In this document: positions 1 to 12,740 of the stretch, piece by piece
Numbering within the stretch: the stretch's first letter is position 1
Layout: each line of letters begins with the position of its first letter
NCBI GenBank assembly: GCA_029582155.1
Contig: CM055907.1
Location: forward strand, 28,722,432-28,786,431
Direction: 5' to 3'
Length of the DNA stretch: 64,000 bases
Origin: Panopea generosa
Lineage: Eukaryota > Mollusca > Bivalvia > Adapedonta > Hiatellidae
Translations under genes and position numbers: made by a program
Notes under the pieces: model-generated
The model's input: only the letters and a program-made list of their open reading frames with translations
The model's database searches: none
Told to the model about the DNA's origin: nothing

Positions 1-421
1 AATGACATAGCATGTCTGATATACATTCACAACCCGTTCAAATGACATAGCATGTCTGATATACATTCACAGCCCGTTCAAATGACATAGCATGTCTGAT
101 ATACATTCACAGCCCGTTCAAATGACATAGCATATCTGATATACATTCACATCCCGTTCAAATGACATAGCATATCTGATATACATTCACAACCCGTTCA
201 AATGACATAGCATATCTGATATACATTCACAGCCCGTTCAAATGACATAGCATATCTGATATACATTCACAGCCCGTTCAAATGACATAGCATATCTGAT
301 ATACATTCACAACCCGTTCAAATGACATAGCATATCTGATATACACTCACAGCCCGTTCAAATGACATAGCATATCTGATATACATTCACAACCCGTTCA
401 AATGACATATCATATCTGATA
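1..421. repeat. 40-bp tandem repeat, cut by the window edge
   Basis: About 10.5 head-to-tail copies of a 40-bp unit starting aatgacatagcat and ending cccgttca. Copies differ at few sites: catgtctg versus catatctg, and aacccg versus agcccg. The array starts outside the window. No coding potential is seen. Confidence 0.95.
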
Positions 422-795
422 ATATTTGTGAATCTCTCATATCACCGACACTGTAATCAAAAATGATTTTCAAAATTTTAAAATCTATCATGGGCAGCTA
501 TCCAAATATTTTAGAAAAGGAACTTCACTAACATGGATCCCGCGTTTACTTTATATGTTAAGTGTGTTACATACTTGGAGCGGAGGCCGACGATGATGAA
601 GGATGCGTTCCTGTTTTTAGCATTCTCCAGGGATTACATTATAGAGAGTCTGTTTGCTTCAGTATGTCTTGAGACATTTAAACAGAACGCTGTAGTTTTC
701 ATTAGTTACACAAAAAAAAAACACAAATACGAATGTATGTATTAATATAATTGGTTATAGCGCAAGCAATGCGAGCTTATATATTTGGTAACATG
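422..795. other. unassigned AT-rich sequence
   Basis: No gene or repeat recognised. A 70-residue open frame at 533-745 has no recognisable domain and no splice context. Confidence 0.5.
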
Positions 796-999
796 CTATC
801 GTATCACGTTGCGGTCACCGCGTCATATTTATTAAATCAAGAAAATCGAAACAACGAAACTACGATGGTGAAAAGTCGACACAACGATGGTGAAAAGTTA
901 TTTCGTTGTTTCGACTTTTCACCATCGTAGTTTCGTTGTTTCGACTTTACTTAAAATAATTAATATGCCGCGATGGCCCCAACAGGAAACCGTTACATG
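796..999. mobile_element. foldback (MITE-like) element, copy 1
   Basis: A 42-bp arm at 846-887 is matched by its reverse complement at 903-944 with one mismatch, around a 15-nt loop. Outer flanks also pair roughly: gcggtcaccgcgtcatat near 810, against the complement of atatgccgcgatggcc near 962-977. The right half (about 930-996) recurs inverted at 37011-37070. So this is a repeated family with terminal inverted repeats rather than a chance hairpin. No coding sequence is present. Confidence 0.7.
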
Positions 1000-1361
1000 C
1001 ATGTTGAAAAGAACTCCAAGAAAAACCTTCATTCCAGAAATGGTTTCATGAGGAGCCATTTTTGGATTTAGTCACTGGGAATATTTTAAAAATAAAAATA
1101 AACACTGCCGTTTGACCATTAACGTCCTGGAATAATAATAAAAGGAAGTTTAAAAAAAAATTAAAACCTATCGCTTTTCTAGCCAAATTGTGTTGGTAAT
1201 CTCATGTATTTTATATGTAATGTTGCTGACGATAAATAAAATTGTGTATCTTGTTTCTTGTTTTCGTAATTATTATTGATGTTACTGACACCAGCACATG
1301 ATCACGTGATTTCGGCACTCGTTTTCATAAGACACAAATAATGAACGATTCCACCAAATAA

Positions 1362-1521
1362 CTCACCACTGATTCAAGTGGGAAAGTTATCAGTTACTTG
1401 CAGAGATGGGGTGTGCTCGAGTACTGGTTAATCCCAGGAAACAGTGGTTAGGTTAACTGATCGTCTGTTAGCCCTCGATGGCATAAAAATGACGCTAAAT
1501 ATTCAATCAGTCAATCAATCC
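1362..1521 (+). mobile_element. tRNA-derived SINE family A, 5'-truncated copy
   Basis: Only the body and tail are present, from the segment containing ctgattcaagtgggaaag to the tail gacgctaaatattcaatc. The tRNA-like head seen in the copy at 30711-30994 is missing. It ends in short caatc repeats, typical of SINE tails. Confidence 0.8.
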
Positions 1522-1993
1522 ACCAAATATACTTCTCTTATCTTGACCAACCTGCTCGAAGTTGCCGAATCTCTTTTTACATTTTTTTAAAGAACCGCTT
1601 GAAATAGGTCAAACCACCGTGGAGCGTTAAGAATTTCAAAACGTTTATCTTTAGAAGATTATCAAGACTACTTCGGAACTAATACTCTGACAAACCACAT
1701 TCCCTGCGCTCACTGTCAATGTCCGCGCATTAAATGGGTCAAAACACTAACCAAAGTTTGGTTCCCAAAAAAACCATGAGATTTAAATTCTTGTCAACAT
1801 GCGACAGCGTGTTACCATTTGCGCTCCCTTTGTTCCCTGTCAACAATGCATCGAAAGTGTGCAGAGAGACACGTAAAAAAGTACCGCATTCAGCAATACA
1901 CATCCTTTGTGTTTACATCGTAAACATACATTATAGCTAATTATAACATATGAACTCATCTTGAAAACATACATTTGACAGTCATGGACATAA
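1522..1993. other. unassigned, downstream of FAM43-like gene
   Basis: No supported gene. Small open frames such as 1734-1940 show no domain. Confidence 0.5.
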
Positions 1994-1999
1994 TTTATT
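1994..1999 (-). promoter_or_regulatory. candidate poly(A) signal of FAM43-like gene
   Basis: AATAAA on the minus strand (tttatt on plus), about 345 bp after the stop codon at 2345. It is the canonical signal at a reasonable 3' UTR distance. Nothing else supports its use. Confidence 0.45.
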
Positions 2000-2344
2000 A
2001 TATTCAGTGTAAAAAAGTTATAGGGTCACAGCGGTGGTCAGTTTAGCATACATAATGAGATATACGTGTACTGTTCTAGTAAACAGTAACTTCCTTTACA
2101 CATTTGGGATGGTGGTTGAGAAATGACCGGGCAATTCCTCCTCTCAGATTACTGATGCCGATTATGTAGGGCCTGTTCCAGCGTGAACAACTCGTAAAAA
2201 AATAAACGGCACAACGTCTGTGTGTCGTAAATGCTAAATCGAAGTTATATTTCAGTATAAGTGCCGAGCAATCCGTCATTATGACATCTTTTCCTACAAT
2301 ACTTTCATAAAATACAACTGCTAGTCTTACCTGTCAAATATCCT

Positions 2345-3087
2345 TCACAAACTTGTCGTCTGCGTTTCTTCTTCCACATATCCAGACGGTAAGTCGCACA
2401 CGGCTTCTTCTTCGCCAGATGGAGTATCACAAACGGCGTCCTCTCCGTCGAGAGAATTATCGTCTGTTGCGTTTAAGCTACCGTCCTTGGAATCTGGCTC
2501 ATGGAATCCAGATTCCGAACTCTCGTCGTCCGAATCGCCTCCATGAGAGATACAAAACTGAACATCTCCATCCAATTTTAATTCTTCTATATTATTGCCT
2601 ATTTCGATATCTATCACACGTTCGTTTAACGCATCAATTTCTAATTCCAGCGCACTTTTGCTATGTCCGACAAGTGTAAGCGAATCAATGGTTGGCGACG
2701 CTAGCGCCTCGTCTAGAGCATCACCGTCAATTTCATCATCATCATCATCCTCATCTTCCTCCTCTATTATCACATCTTCACCTTCGCTCTCTGTATCTTC
2801 GTGAATCATACCTAATCTAGGAGCGGTATTTGATTTACATATTGGCGGCTTAAAGTTCTGTCCGGTGCTCAACATTTGAGTTCTCTTAGGCACAACAGAG
2901 CCACCTAGCGGCAATGAATTCGTTCTCTGTAAAGTCAGTCTAGAGTTCTGTCTCCGCGTTTTCTCCCTCATGAATTCCTTGAGAGCAAATGCTATTTTCT
3001 CGTGCAATTGCACTGCCATAGCTTTCGCTTTTGCTTCCGTCTTACAAAGGACAGCGTGACAACGAAGCTCCATCTTCATCTTTTTGC
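2345..3087 (-). CDS. FAM43A: FAM43-like PTB adaptor, C-terminal coding exon
   Basis: Last coding exon of a FAM43 family protein, joined to 14343-14658. The acceptor is tttttgttccag followed by GC. These two bases complete the Gly codon begun by the upstream exon, so the frame is kept (247 codons including the TGA at 2345-2347). The exon encodes residues 106-352. It finishes the PTB fold (KKMKMELRCHAVLC strand, then a KAKAMAVQLHEKIAFALKEF helix, about 107-148). A Ser/Thr-rich linker follows, then the family-typical KPPICKSNTAPRLGMIHED block (about 185-203) and an acidic run with five Asp in a row (219-223). The rest is a low-complexity acidic tail ending TTSL. Vertebrate FAM43A/B share the PTB, KPP..SR/NSAPKLG and acidic-tail order. 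Their biochemical role is poorly defined; PTB domains bind NPxY-type peptides or phosphoinositides. Assignment to A or B is not possible, so the symbol marks the family. Confidence 0.9.
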
Positions 3088-4698
3088 CTGGAACAAAAAT
3101 ATGATGACGGTAGAAAAGTTGGACATACACTCAGTATAAAAGCTGCGGAAACGATGTTTGTTACTGTTTCACTGCTTAAGGGGGAAACTTTATAAACATT
3201 TATAAACCAAATTTGCCAGTTCAAGATCATAATATTTGCTGGATTCAAGGGCCATTACTTTGACATTCATGATCCGATTCGATCAGTTCAAGAACATGTC
3301 CAATATGGTAATGTTATATGACTACTGTGCAAGTTTGGTGAAGATCCAACCCTTTTTTCCTACACCTTCAACTAGCCCTGTGACAGTACATAAAATTAAC
3401 GAAATATCAAATTTTAACCGTTTTATAGTCCACATTCTATGATGCCATCCCGTGGATTCTCCCGGAACCATCTGGAGGAGGAACTCGAATTGTTAGAATC
3501 ATACACAGTGACGTTCCAAAAACAAACGCGAGTGCCAGCGTGTACCCTAACTGTTATATACAAGTTGGTACCACTCTGATAGAAACAATGTAAGTGAAAA
3601 TACAAGTTATTACGTGTACAAACACCTTATAATATCCTGCATGTAAAGTACTGGAAAATAAACTAATACATTCAATATATACATATATTTGTAAGTACAT
3701 GTAGCCAATTAAATTGCTATTAAATGTGTGTTTATGAATGGCTAAGCTTCCAACGCGTGCGACAGTATGTATCTACTTTGATGTTTATAATATATACTGT
3801 ATTCCTTAAAGGTCACTAATTATTGTGAAACGAAATGTATGCAAATATATTCAAAACTGAAAATACTGCATGCAAGTTAGTTGTGCCATCCTTATAAACG
3901 GCCTATGTCTGCGGTTTCAAATACCTTATGTTTTGGAAGTGGTGATGCACGTTGGATGTTTTTCTTACGTAAAATTATCTGAAAAGCTTGGCTATAAACT
4001 TTGCAAGGCTCTCTGTCATTGGAATGTTTGGAGCATCGTACTATATTAAGTCTCTAAGGAGCGATTTATATGGTATTTATTTTAATTTAACGTCTCCTCA
4101 GACGAAGTTAAATGTAAAAACTGACCACCACGCCTTATTTAAGCCGGCTATGGTAGGAAGAGACACAGGAAACAACAATTTTACCTCAGAAAGATATAAT
4201 AGTACAGCGGAATGTTAGTGATAAGATTACGTGTATTGTATATAGGTTAGTGCTGACACTTGGTTTACAATGTACGACAGACTTGACAAATGGGGTCAGC
4301 TGATGGACACTTACCTGTAAACGTGCAGGATAAATATGCATACTTAAATTCGATGGGAAGTAGATCCCGTGGCTTCGTGGATCATGTTTAGGCAAATAGA
4401 CGTGGTGTAGCAGAATTTGTTATTATATTCAATGGTGAATCTACAGAAAGGACAATGACCTCGGAAGCACCATGGGTGTGGACCCCTAACTTTCAACTTA
4501 TATGAAGATTTCTAAAAATACTTTTTTAAAAAAGAACATACGGAATGTATATCAAAATGGTGACATAAATATAACTGGACACCCCAATCCCCAGAAGCAG
4601 TCTGAATCTTAACCTTCCCCAAACATATTTTCAAAAGATGAAACAAAATTAGCGCATTACAGTAAAAATAGTTGGGTCATCCTTTTATAACAAGCAGC

Positions 4699-6766
4699 AT
4701 GTCTCAAGATTCACTTGTGCACATGCATGGGACTGTTTAGCTGGACTTTTATGTCTCAGGATTCACTATTGCACATGCATGGGACTGTTTAGCTGGACTA
4801 ACCTGTCTCAGGATTCACTAGTGCACATACATGGGACTGTTTAGCTGGACTAGCCTGTCTCAGGATTCACTAGTGCACATACATAGGACTGTTTAGTTTG
4901 ACCGTCTGTCTCAGGATTCACTAGTGCACATGCATGGGACTGTTTAGCTGGACAGTCTGTCTCAGGGTTCACTAGTGCACATACATAGGACTGTTTAGCT
5001 GGACAATCTGTCTCAGGATTCACTAGTGCACATACATGGGACTGTTTAGCTGGACAGTCTGTCTCAGGATTCACTAGTGCACATACATGGGACTGTTTAG
5101 CTGGACAGTCTGTCTCAGGATTCACAAGTGCTCATGCATGGGACTGTTTAGCTGGACAGTCTGTCTCAGGATTCACAAGTGCACATGCATGGGACTGTTT
5201 AGCTGGACAGTCTGTCTCAGGATTCACTAGTGCACATACATGGGACTGTTTAGCTGGACTAGCCTGTCTCAGGATTCACTAGTGCACATACATGGGACTG
5301 TTTAGCTGGACAGTCTGTCTCAGGATTCACAAGTGCACATGCATGGGACTGTTTAGCTGGACTAGCCTGTCTCAGGATTCACAAGTGCACATACATGGGA
5401 CTGTTTAGCTGGACAGTCTGTCTCAGGATTCACTAGTGCACATACATAGGACTGTTTAGCTGGACAGTCTGTCTCAGGATTCACTAGTGCACATACATGG
5501 GACTGTTTAGCAGGACTAGCCTGTCTCAGGATTCACTAGTGCACATGCATAAGACTGTTTAGCTGGACTGGCCTGTCTCAGGATTCACTAGTGCACATGC
5601 ATGGGACTGTTTAACAGGACTAGCCTGTCTCAGGATTCACTAGTGCACATGCATAGGACTGTTTAGCTGGACTGGCCTGTCTCAGGATTCACTAGTGCAC
5701 ATACATGGGACTGTTTAGCTGGACAGTCTGTCTCAGGATTCACTAGTGCACATACATGGGACTGTTTAGCTGGACTAGCCTGTCTCAGGATTCACTAGTG
5801 CACATGCATGGGACTGTTTAGCTGGACTAGCCTGTCTCAGGATTCACTAGTGCACATACATGGGACTGTTTAGCTGGACTAGCCTGTCTCAGGATTCACT
5901 AGTGCACATACATAGGACTGTTTAGCTGGACTAGCCTGTCTCAGGATTCACTAGTGCACATACATGGGACTGTTTAGCTGGACAGTCTGTCTCAGGATTC
6001 ACTATTGCACATACATAGGACTGTTTAGCTGGACAGTCTGTCTCAGGATTCACTAGTGCACATGCATGGGACTGTTTAGCTGGACTAGTCTGTCTCAGGA
6101 TTCACTAGTGCACATACATAGGACTGTTTAGCTGGACTAGTCTGTCTCAGGATTCACAAGTGCACATGCATGGGACTATTTAGCTGGACAGTCTGTCTCA
6201 GGATTCACTAGTGCACATGCATGGGACTGTTTAGCTAGACAGGCTGCCTCAGGATTCACTAGTGCACATGCATGGGACTGTTTAGCTGGACTAACCTGTC
6301 TCAGGATTCACTAGTGCACATGCATGGGACTGTTTAGCTGGACAGTCTGTCTCAGGATTCACAAGTGCACATGCATGGGACTGTTTAGCTGGACTAACCT
6401 GTCTCAGGATTCACTAGTGCACATACATGGGACTGTTTAGCTGGACTGGCCTGTCTCAGGATTCACTAATGCACATACATGGGACTGTTTAGCTGGACTA
6501 GCCTGTCTCAGGATTCACAAGTGCACAAGCATGGGACTGTTTAGCTGGACTAGCCTGTCTCAGGATTCACTAGTGCACATGCATTTGACTGTTTAGCTGG
6601 ACTTTTAAGTCTCAAAATTCACTAGTGCACATACATGGGACTGTTTAGCTGGACTTTTATGTCTCAAGATTCACTAGTGCACATACATGGGACTGTTTAG
6701 CTTGACTTTAATGTCTCAGGACTCACTACTGCACATACATAGGACTGTTAAGCTGGACTTTTATGC
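4699..6766. repeat. 51/52-bp minisatellite (about 40 copies)
   Basis: Head-to-tail units built as tgtctcaggattcac, tagtgcacatgcatggg, actgtttagctggac. Units ending ctggacagtc are 51 bp and those ending ctggactagcc are 52 bp. The mix breaks reading frames except in a run of 51-mers near 4850-5125. Edge copies are more diverged (cttttatgtctca), as expected for array ends. Confidence 0.95.
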
Positions 6767-7592
6767 ACATATAATTAGTGTGGAGGGTACAGGCAACATA
6801 AAAACAACACAAGTAGACAATTAATCAATGTAGCAACAAATAACTGTATGAGTATACTAAATTATTTGTTTGTTTAAGTTGTTTCCCTTTAGAGTGAGAT
6901 ATTCTTTTGGTACTGTTGATTTTTTTAACCCATAAACTTCTGTATTTCTGCTATCATGTCTTTTATGTTTTAATAAGATTTCATTTTCATTTAAAATGAT
7001 GCTAGAAAAAATAAATTGACGGAGAGCCAATCATGGTTGGCAAAGGATACCAACAGTGAAAACAGCTAGCTAAATAGATAGATTGGACTGGAATAATTGT
7101 GCCAGGACAATGTTTGAATAAATATATACTTTTCATGAGAACTCACCATCCCCTCACCGCCACCAACTGGTATACATTTAGTTTATTATTTAGTTTAGCC
7201 CGTTTACAAAATGAGGTGGAAGGTTTTGCGACTCAATCTTGAATCTATTAATCTTGGAAGAAACCTGGATTACTGAGCTAGTTGCTTTCAGATTGAACAT
7301 GGGATACCTCTGACAGGAGTTGTCAATCATTTACCTGCTGCACCATCAGGTCATTTTAATGATGATAGCACATTAAAGACTGGTCACACTCATAAGTATA
7401 ATAACTTGTCAATGAATGAATTAAAATTTAATCAAACAGTAACCTTATTTTTCAAAATTTGATAAATTGACACAGGTATATATAAATATATTATATACAT
7501 ATATTATACATTATGGCCCCAGGGTGTGTGGAATATATGATTCACAAGTGAGATTGCAATCACATACTCATTTACTGTAAATACAATTTTTG
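6767..7592. other. unassigned intronic sequence
   Basis: AT-rich with no gene signal. A short ta-rich run lies near 7480-7515. Confidence 0.5.
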
Positions 7593-7880
7593 GTTGATTG
7601 ATTGATTGAATATTAAGCGTCATTTTTATGCCATGGAGGGCTAACAGACAATCAGTTAACCTAACCACTGTTTCCTGGGATTAACCAGTACTCGAGCACA
7701 ACCCATCCCCACAAGTAACTGATAACTTTCCCACTTGAATCAGTGGTGAGAGATAAATGATTATGAGACACAATGTCATATATCAATCATCACGGAGACT
7801 GTTGCCGGGCGGGGATTCAAACTCACAACCCCTGGATTGATAGTCAGACGCGTAACTGACTGAGCTAATCGGGCCCGGCA
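7593..7880 (-). mobile_element. tRNA-derived SINE family A, near full length
   Basis: On the minus strand the head reads gccgggcccgattagctcag (RNA polymerase III A-box-like), with a B-box-like gagtttgaatcc. The body shared with 30711-30994 and the gttagccctccatggca tail segment follow, ending in gattgattgatt-type repeats on the plus strand. It inserts in sense with the host gene. Confidence 0.85.
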
Positions 7881-8670
7881 TTTAATCTAGAGAATGTTGT
7901 GATATGGATCAAATGAAAGGAAAAATAAAAAACTCCTGAACTGGTTTACAGCCATTACCTGATGCAAGAGTGACTATCGCTCCGCCAACTGGCTCCATGA
8001 CTTTGTTTGTCCAAGTAAATACATTTGTTATAAAATGTAGGGTTTATTGAGAGACATTTCACTTATCTAAGGAAAATGGCAGAACTGGAAACAATACTGA
8101 TTGCTGACTTGGTTATCAACTTGTTTGATTGACAACCCACATCAGTTAAATTACATCCAGGTAAGCTTGTTCCTGGGTCCCTGATATCAAGTGGAGAGCG
8201 CTGGATCCAGGCAATCTCTCCTTTAACTACATATGAACTATGGTAGGGCTTGAACCCATGACCTCACTTTGTAGTGAGAGGTAAGTGATCTGTAGAACTG
8301 TCACTAGTCTATGTCAGTATGATCAAAATAAATATACAATAAATATAAACACTCATTTTGATTCAGAAAATACGCTTTCTGCTGAGATGGGCAGCAGCCA
8401 ATTCACTGTTTCCCACAAAAATATACAGAACGACTGCATGGTACCAGATAGTTAACCCACTTGGAGTGGCTGCCACTAATGTATGTGACTTAATATACTG
8501 ACATATGAGACATTATGAAGAGGGTATGTCATACATTCTTAGAAATCTTAAATACTGATTTTTTTTTTTTGTGGTAGTGTAGTCAATGAGTAGGGTCAGA
8601 CCCAGAAGTGTGTTATAGCCATTTTCACCACATTACAGGTTTAACAGTATATAGACCACTTTTTGGTAGC

Positions 8671-10014
8671 TCACTGTCCAGGTTGTCAGTTCCAGTCCAG
8701 GATAAGTGGTGTAAGGCACAGTTGTCCAATGTCCACTTGCCTCTCACTGTCCAGGTTGTCGGTTCCAGTCCAGAATAAGTGGTGTAAGGCACAGTTGTCC
8801 AATGTCCACTTGCCTCTCACTGTCCAGGTTGTCAGTTCCAGTCCAGGATAAGTGGTGTAAGGCACAGTTGTCCAATGTCCACTTGCCTCTCACTGTCCAG
8901 GTTGTCGGTTCCAGTCCAGAATAAGTGGTGTAAGGCACAGTTGTCCAATGTCCACTTGCCTCTCACTGTCCAGGTTGTCGGTTCCAGTCCAGAATAAGTG
9001 GTGTAAGGCACAGTTGTCCAATGTCCACTTGCCTCTCACTGTCCAGGTTGTCAGTTCCAGTCCAGGATAAGTGGTGTAAGGTACAGTTGTCCAATGTCCA
9101 CTTGCCTCTCACTGTCCAGGTTGTCAGTTCCAGTCCAGGATAAGTGGTGTAAGGTACAGTTGTCCAATGTCCACTTGCCTCTCACTGTCCAGGTTGTCAG
9201 TTCCAGTCCAGGATAAGTGGTGTAAGGCACAGTTGTCCAATGTCCACTTGCCTCTCACTGTCCAGGTTGTCGGTTCCAGTCCAGAATAAGTGGTGTAAGG
9301 CACAGTTGTCCAATGTCCACTTGCCTCTCACTGTCCAGGTTGTCAGTTCCAGTCCAGGATAAGTGGTGTAAGGCACAGTTGTCCAATGTCCACTTGCCTC
9401 TCACTGTCCAGGTTGTCGGTTCCAGTCCAGGATAAGTGGTGTAAGGCACAGTTGTCCAATGTCCACTTGCCTCTCACTGTCCAGGTTGTCGGTTCCAGTC
9501 CAGAATAAGTGGTGTAAGGCACAGTTGTCCAATGTCCACTTGCCTCTCACTGTCCAGGTTGTCGGTTCCAGTCCAGGATAAGTGGTGTAAGGCACAGTTG
9601 TCCAATGTCCACTTGCCTCTCACTGTCCAGGTTGTCGGTTCCAGTCCAGGACAAGTGGTGTAAGGCACAGTTGTCCAATGTCCACTTGCCTCTCACTGTC
9701 CAGGTTGTCGGTTCCAGTCAAGGACAAGTGGTGTAAGACACAGTTGTCCAATGTCCACTTGCCTCTCACTGTCCAGGTTGTCGGTTCCAGTCCAGAATAA
9801 GTGGTGTAAGGCACAGTTGTCCAATGTCCACTTGCGTCTCACTGTCCAGGTTGTCGGTTCCAGTCCAGGATAAGTGGTGTAAGGCACAGTTGTCCAATGT
9901 CCACTTGCCTCTCACTGTCCAGGTTGTCGGTTCCAGTCCAGGATAAGTGGTGTAAGGCACAGTTGTCCAATGTCTACTTGCCTCTCACTGTCCAGGTTGT
10001 CGGTTCCAGTCCAG
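8671..10014. repeat. 73-bp minisatellite (about 18 copies)
   Basis: Units contain tcactgtccaggttgtcggt, tccagtccaggataagtgg and cacagttgtccaatgtccac. The period is exactly 73 bp; successive equivalent points lie at 9401, 9474, 9620, 9693 and 9766. As 73 is not a multiple of 3, the open frames it yields are phase artefacts. Confidence 0.95.
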
Positions 10015-11514
10015 CACAGTTTGCCAGTTACTTGCAAAGGATGGTGGTTCTAAGGTCTTCCATTCCAAATCACGTGTTGAAAATGCAGCTTGGTTATAGC
10101 CCCATACAAAATAAATTTCAATTCAATGCAGATCACAACTGTACACTGTGTAAGTAAAATTGGTCAACATTAATTTTAATGGTCATTCAATATCACAGGC
10201 CAGCAATCTGTACAGGTTGAGAATTAAGCAGTTAATTAATTTTACTAAAATTATGACAAAATGGGTCATTTATTGTTACATACAATTAAAGGCCATCAGT
10301 AAAGCACAATTGTGTCATGATTGATTATGAAGCACATGTATGGTAAACTAATATATATTTACTGTCTACATCCATTATAGTTAGTATTCCAAATTTGGGG
10401 AGAATTAAAAGGCTTTGATAGGGTAATTTGAATGAATAATTAGAAAGGCCAAAGTTAGAATAATTTCAAATGGTATATACTTAGTGGTTGGGTTTATAGT
10501 GGGGGTGGGGGGAGGGGGGATTTGGACTCCTATGAGTTTTCAACATTTTTGAGAAACACTTTTAATGACAATAGTGAAAAACTTTTAAATATATATACTC
10601 AAATTGTCTTTAATCTCCTGCCACTCCCACACATGTGCATTCCTATGAAATGAGTAGCTAAACCTAAATTACTTAAGATTAATGAAAATTATCATTTTAA
10701 TGTATCTAAAACTTAAGACCACATCCCTACCCCTCATATTAGAAAAATTAATTGTCTGTAGTAATATTACATATATGTTGAACCTGCATTTACTCCTCCT
10801 ACTGCACTCCCCTGGGTCCTACAACCCTGACAGAACATTCTGGTATGATATCCCTGATACTGATCACCCTAAACATAATAGTGACTCATAATGGCAGCCA
10901 TTCACCTAATTATCACTCCTGAGATCTGCTAGGTTACTACAGGTTGTTATCCAGCAATAGACACTTCATTAGGTTTTCTCTGCAATTCCCTGACTACTTC
11001 CCCATATATTCAGAGGTGGAAGATTTATGACCAATCATCATGGTTACCACTACGACACAGCACCACGAATGAAGAATATGATGTAATCATAAGTAATTGT
11101 AAAATTGATAATTTTCTTTAAATTATTTTTTTATTGTATAATATATTATATGGACCCACATGTTAATGCAAACTATTAGGGGCATTATTATCATACAGTG
11201 ATATATGCAGGGCTAGAAACTTCTTATAAAAGCCACTCGTCCTCCCTTTTCCAACATTTTTAACTAAATGCTTAAAATCAAAGAAATATTAAGGTCAGTT
11301 TCATAAATCTTACTCGTCCTGACCAAATGTTCACTTGTCATGGCGAGTGGATGAGTGAAATTTTCCAGCCCTGATATACATCATAACCTGACAGTGGTGC
11401 AAATTGTGTCATATGGCGATATATGTGTCAACCAAACAGTGGTGCAAATTTTGTCATAATTTTTTATATATGCATCAATATTTAAAGCAGATATCATATA
11501 GACAGTACAAGCAA
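10015..11514. other. unassigned intronic sequence
   Basis: No gene or clear repeat. A G-rich run (gtgggggtggggggagg) lies at about 10500. Confidence 0.5.
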
Positions 11515-11892
11515 TCAATGGACAACACAGTGTCATATATAGATATGTAGGTCATAAGCAGGCAATAGTGAAACTTGTGGCATGTAGCAATATGTGGGTC
11601 ATAAGCAGATAATGGTGAAATTTGTGGCATATTATGCGGGCCATAAGCACACAATGGTAATCACAGTGTCATATGGAGATATATTGGTCATAAGCAGGCA
11701 ATAGTGAAACTTGTGGCATGTAGCAATATGTGGGTCATAAGCAGATAATGGTGAAATTTGTGGCATATTATGCGGGCCATAAGCACACAATGGTAATCAC
11801 AGTGTCATATGGAGATATATTGGTCATAAGCAGACAACAGTGAAACTAATGTGGCATGTAGCAATATGTGGGTCATTAGCAGATAATGGGGA
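11515..11892. repeat. 136-bp tandem repeat (about 2.5 copies)
   Basis: The motif gtcataagca followed by ggcaatagtg recurs at 11551, 11687 and 11823, exactly 136 bp apart. Each unit is a composite of shorter gtcataagcag and gtcatatggagatat blocks. These link it to the TA-rich array at 12105-12740. Confidence 0.85.
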
Positions 11893-11896
11893 GCTT

Positions 11897-12100
11897 AGTG
11901 TCAGCTCGTGGTCCAATGGTAGAGCACAGAACCCATGATTTGAGGGTTGTGGGTTCAATTCTCTGTCACGACTATGTGGTGTCCTTGAGCCGCACACATT
12001 TTTTCACAAATACTTAGTACTGGTCCTACCCTGGAAGACTTGATTTGTCTAAGTTATAAGAACTTGTTTCACAAACAAAGTGAAATAAGTAAGTTTAAAC
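11897..12100 (+). mobile_element. tRNA-derived SINE family B
   Basis: The head agctcgtggtccaatggtag (A-box-like) and gggttcaattct (B-box-like) resemble a tRNA. An unrelated body follows, ending near aagtttaaacta. It interrupts the 136-bp/TA array. A diverged relative is at 19893-20085. Confidence 0.7.
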
Positions 12101-12198
12101 TAACATATAGTGTCATATGGAGATATATAGTGTCATATGGAGATAAATAGTGTCATATGGAGATATATAGTGTCATAAGATGATATATGGGTCATATG

Positions 12199-12271
<73 letters not shown>

Positions 12272-12317
12272 TCATATGGAGATATATAGTGTCATAAGAT
12301 GATATATGGGTCATATG

Positions 12318-12390
<73 letters not shown>

Positions 12391-12458
12391 TCATATGGAG
12401 ATATATAGTGTCATAAGATGATATATGGGTCATATGGAGATATATATAGTGTCATATG

Positions 12459-12529
<71 letters not shown>

Positions 12530-12740
12530 TCATATGGAGATATATAGTGTCATATGGAGATAAATAATGTCATAAGATGATATATCGGTCATATGGAGAT
12601 ATATATATATGGGTCATATGGAGATATATGGGTCATAGTTATGGAGATATATAGTGTCATATTGAGATATATGGGTCATATGGAGACATATGAGTAATAT
12701 GTAGATATATAATGTCATATGGAGATATATATGTATATAT
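12101..12740. repeat. gtcatatggagatata array with (TA)n tracts, left part
   Basis: Short units of about 18-20 bp reading gtcatatggagatatatag, interleaved with pure TA runs at about 12203-12268, 12321-12387 and 12465-12525. The same array resumes after the mariner element at 13757. Confidence 0.9.

Noticed and set aside
1..421. Possible CRISPR array
   Set aside because: A 40-bp unit with no spacers; this is a plain tandem repeat in animal DNA.
2353..2804. Plus-strand Ser-rich open frames opposite the FAM43-like exon
   Set aside because: Antisense shadow of the acidic (Asp/Glu) codons of the real minus-strand exon.
4850..5125. Minus-strand repeat protein of 17-residue units (VNPETDCPAKQSHVCAL type)
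   Set aside because: It is the translation of a run of 51-bp units. Adjacent 52-bp units break the frame, and it lies in the FAM43-like intron without a start context.
8663..10157. Many short open frames with repeated TWTVRGKWTLDNCALHHL-like sequence
   Set aside because: Produced by a 73-bp non-coding array in shifting phases.
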